Source: an uncultured Faecalibacterium sp. (lineage in GTDB: Bacteria > Bacillota > Clostridia > Oscillospirales > Ruminococcaceae). Taken from it: a stretch of 7,570 bases of DNA. The stretch is from positions 1 to 7,570 of the forward strand of contig CAAFSR010000235.1 in NCBI GenBank assembly GCA_900765705.1, given 5' to 3'. Below, piece after piece: positions 6,109 through 7,570 of the stretch. How positions within the stretch are numbered: position 1 is the first letter of the stretch; every line of letters begins with the position of its first letter. The notes under the pieces were generated by a model. It was given only the letters and a program-made list of their open reading frames with translations, was not told where the DNA came from and searched no databases. Position numbers and translations under genes: made by a program.

Positions 6109-6975
6109 ATGCAAGAATGTATAAAAAGAAACGTATCAACGGAAACAAAATGCAGGTTCCATGTGTTTCAGGATGAGCGATTCGTCGATCTCAACTTATA
6201 CCAATATGGCTGGGAGCAGACAGAGCCTCTGCACTCCTATGGTCCCTATGCCCGCAACCACTATCTGTTCCACTATGTCATCTCCGGCAAAGGGTTGCTG
6301 CTTGCAAACGGACAGGAATACGCCATCGAGGGCGGGCATGGTTTTCTGATCACTCCGGGTGAGGTCACTACCTACCGTGCCGATGAACAGGATCCGTGGG
6401 AATACACATGGATCGAGTTTGACGGTCTGCGTGCCCACGAAGCCCTGAACCTTGCAGGCATCAGCGGACAGAACCCTGTGTACTCGCCTGCAAGCGCCAA
6501 AGCCGGGCAGCTGTTGCAGGAGCAGATGCTCTTTCTGGTAAATCACAGTCAGGACAGCCCCATGCGTCAGATCGGCTACGGCTTTCTGTTTCTGGATCAG
6601 CTTGTACAGTCCTCTGCCTCCCATCAGGCACAAAGTCCCCGCCGCCTGCGGGACTTCTACATGAAAGAGGCTCTGTCCTTCATAGAGCAGCATTACAGCG
6701 AGGACATTTCCATCGAGGATATCTCCTCCTTCTGCGGACTGAACCGCAGCTATTTCAGCAAGGTGTTCCGGGATACCATGGGCGAAAGCCCGCAGGGGTT
6801 CCTGCTGCACTACCGCATGGCACGGGCGGCACAGCTGCTGACCGAAAGCCGCCTGCCCATCAGCACCATCAGCACCATGGTCAGCTATCCCAATCAGCTT
6901 CACTTTTCCCGTGCGTTCAAAAATGTATATGGCATCAGCCCACGGGACTATCGTGCAAAGCATTTTGCACTATAA
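6109..6975 (+). CDS. AraC/XylS-family transcriptional regulator (MsmR-like role)
   Basis: This 288-residue DNA-binding regulator has a sugar-sensing N-terminal AraC-type cupin domain (about 20-110), including NHYLFHYVISGKG (50-62), LITPGEVTTY (80-89) and WEYTWIEFDG (97-106). The C-terminal AraC DNA-binding domain spans about 187-285. Its first helix-turn-helix is near IEDISSFCGLNRSYFSKVF (202-220) and the second near 250-272, closing with GISPRDYR (275-282). The start is supported by AGGAGG at 6095-6100, 8 nt upstream. It is divergent from the sugar operon. In the streptococcal msm operon the AraC-type MsmR activates the genes for alpha-galactoside uptake, so the likely role here is activation of the neighbouring operon when melibiose or raffinose is present. 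The family is certain; target and ligand are inferred from position. Confidence 0.95.
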   Translation: MQECIKRNVSTETKCRFHVFQDERFVDLNLYQYGWEQTEPLHSYGPYARNHYLFHYVISGKGLLLANGQEYAIEGGHGFLITPGEVTTYRADEQDPWEYTWIEFDGLRAHEALNLAGISGQNPVYSPASAKAGQLLQEQMLFLVNHSQDSPMRQIGYGFLFLDQLVQSSASHQAQSPRRLRDFYMKEALSFIEQHYSEDISIEDISSFCGLNRSYFSKVFRDTMGESPQGFLLHYRMARAAQLLTESRLPISTISTMVSYPNQLHFSRAFKNVYGISPRDYRAKHFAL

Positions 6976-7022
6976 AAATTGGTCTCATTCTCCGCTATAC
7001 GCCTTTCGTTTTTCCGACATAT

Positions 7023-7069
7023 AAAAACACCCCATTTGTCAGACCGAATACTGTCGGACAAATGGGGTG
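7023..7069 (-). terminator. Terminator hairpin between convergent genes
   Basis: A perfect 13-bp stem (CACCCCATTTGTC at 7028-7040 with its complement at 7057-7069) encloses a 16-nt loop. Read on the minus strand it is followed directly by five T (7027-7023), so it best serves the small gene ending at 7108. Read on the plus strand it lies 52 nt after the regulator's stop and is followed by only a weak T-rich stretch. It may still work in both directions. Confidence 0.8.
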
Positions 7070-7107
7070 CTGTTCATTCAGGGGCGCACTCTGTTTTTTA
7101 TTTGCGT

Positions 7108-7359
7108 TTAATCTTCTAACCAATGGCTCCCGGTTATGGTTTTCAAGTATTTCTCCGGGTCGCCATTCAAAATCAAATCCGCGTAGCTCAGCGGATCATT
7201 GTAGATGAGGTAATCCAGTTCCGACTTCTGCGCCATGGTCACGTCCAGTGCATCCTCGACCCCGGTGCAGTCGATAGAAACCTTTCTGCCATCCCGGAGC
7301 AGCAGCTCCACGCACCCGGCGTCCATGTTGAACGAACAAACTCTTGCATCGTACTTCAT
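7108..7359 (-). CDS. Small conserved-looking hypothetical protein (83 aa)
   Basis: I cannot assign a function. The 83-residue protein is acidic and soluble, without signal peptide or membrane segment. The N-terminal half (about 1-35) looks like beta strands ending in KVSIDCTGVED. The C-terminal half has SELDYLIYNDPLSYADLIL (46-64) followed by GDPEKYLK (66-73), probably helical. From memory this resembles small clostridial proteins of the DUF6061 type, but that is not checked. An SD (AAAGGA, 7374-7369) lies 9 nt before ATG, and a strong terminator follows the stop, so it looks like a single-gene transcript. I found no good promoter: TATCAT-like bases occur upstream without a matching -35. It is not obviously connected to the sugar operon. 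Confidence 0.75.
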   Translation of the reverse strand: MKYDARVCSFNMDAGCVELLLRDGRKVSIDCTGVEDALDVTMAQKSELDYLIYNDPLSYADLILNGDPEKYLKTITGSHWLED

Positions 7360-7478
7360 AATCTTGCGTCCTTTCCGCCTTACGGCACTCTTACAGTGGT
7401 CTGTCGTGCTTTCTTATGATAAGGTCTGGGACGTTTTTCGGGGGAAGCAATGGATTCGTTCTGTTTTCCGAAGAACAC

Positions 7479-7522
7479 AAAAAATCCGAACCCTTCTCCT
7501 ATCGGAAAAAAGTTCGGATTTT
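7479..7522 (-). terminator. Terminator after the tRNA gene
   Basis: On the minus strand an 11-bp perfect stem (AAAATCCGAAC at 7522-7512 with GTTCGGATTTT at 7491-7481) encloses a 20-nt loop. The right arm ends in a run of six T (7484-7479). It starts 7 nt after the tRNA CCA end and is a clear intrinsic terminator for the tRNA transcript. Confidence 0.8.
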
Positions 7523-7529
7523 GTTGTTG

Positions 7530-7570
7530 TGGTGCACCTCCAGGGACTCGAACCCTGGGCCCACTGATTA
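7530..7570 (-). tRNA. tRNA, 3' part only (isotype uncertain, probably Lys)
   Basis: On the minus strand the 3' part of a tRNA is visible. It shows the last three anticodon-loop bases TAA (7570-7568), anticodon stem TCAGT, variable loop GGGCC and T-stem CAGGG with loop TTCGAGT and CCCTG. The acceptor strand GAGGTGC, discriminator A and encoded CCA (7532-7530) follow. Anticodon base 36 is U with A37, so the codon begins with A. TAATCAGT suits Lys best, with Asn or Arg(UCU) possible. The 5' half and the other two anticodon bases are beyond the window. Confidence 0.9.

Noticed and set aside
6196..6963. A 255-codon open frame on the minus strand
   Set aside because: It is the antisense shadow of the AraC-family gene, which has an AGGAGG site and complete domains.
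7479..7570. Possible integration site at the tRNA 3' end
   Set aside because: No integrase, no duplicated tRNA 3' end and no foreign-looking genes are seen; the hairpin after the tRNA is an ordinary terminator.

Overview
The window reads as a stretch of a gut Firmicute chromosome, most like a Faecalibacterium/Subdoligranulum-type member of the Oscillospiraceae. This is an inference from protein style, strong AGGAGG-type ribosome binding sites, GC-rich coding regions with G/C-preferring third positions and AT-rich promoters. No marker gene fixes the species.

Most of the window (1-5998, minus strand) is one oligosaccharide-utilisation operon, transcribed right to left. In order it carries a lipoprotein solute-binding protein (5810-4533), two CUT1-family ABC permeases (4509-3625 and 3621-2785), a GH36 alpha-galactosidase (2675-429) and the first 140 codons of an amylosucrase-type GH13 enzyme running off the left edge (422-1). 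An AraC-family regulator (6109-6975, plus strand) is divergently transcribed. The layout matches the raffinose/melibiose msm (raf) operons of streptococci: AraC regulator, binding protein, two permeases, alpha-galactosidase and a sucrose-active GH13 enzyme. The implied route is import of raffinose-family sugars or melibiose, cytoplasmic removal of galactose by GH36, and processing of the released sucrose by the GH13 enzyme. No transport ATPase is encoded here.

The 298-bp divergent intergenic region (5811-6108) holds two back-to-back sigma-A-type promoters, three GCATTT boxes placed where an AraC-type activator could act on both promoters, a one-mismatch cre-like site in the binding-protein leader and a separate inverted repeat. 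A strong intrinsic terminator lies inside the operon, between the second permease and the alpha-galactosidase, with no convincing promoter after it. This suggests that enzyme expression is stepped down relative to the transporter.

The right end (6976-7570) holds a perfect 13-bp hairpin terminator between convergent genes, a small 83-aa hypothetical gene on the minus strand (7359-7108), and the 3' part of a minus-strand tRNA (7570-7530) with its own terminator. I found no mobile element, CRISPR array or phage gene. The catabolic system itself is a recognisable type. The less ordinary points are the amylosucrase-type enzyme in the place of sucrose phosphorylase, the internal terminator and the regulatory sites.
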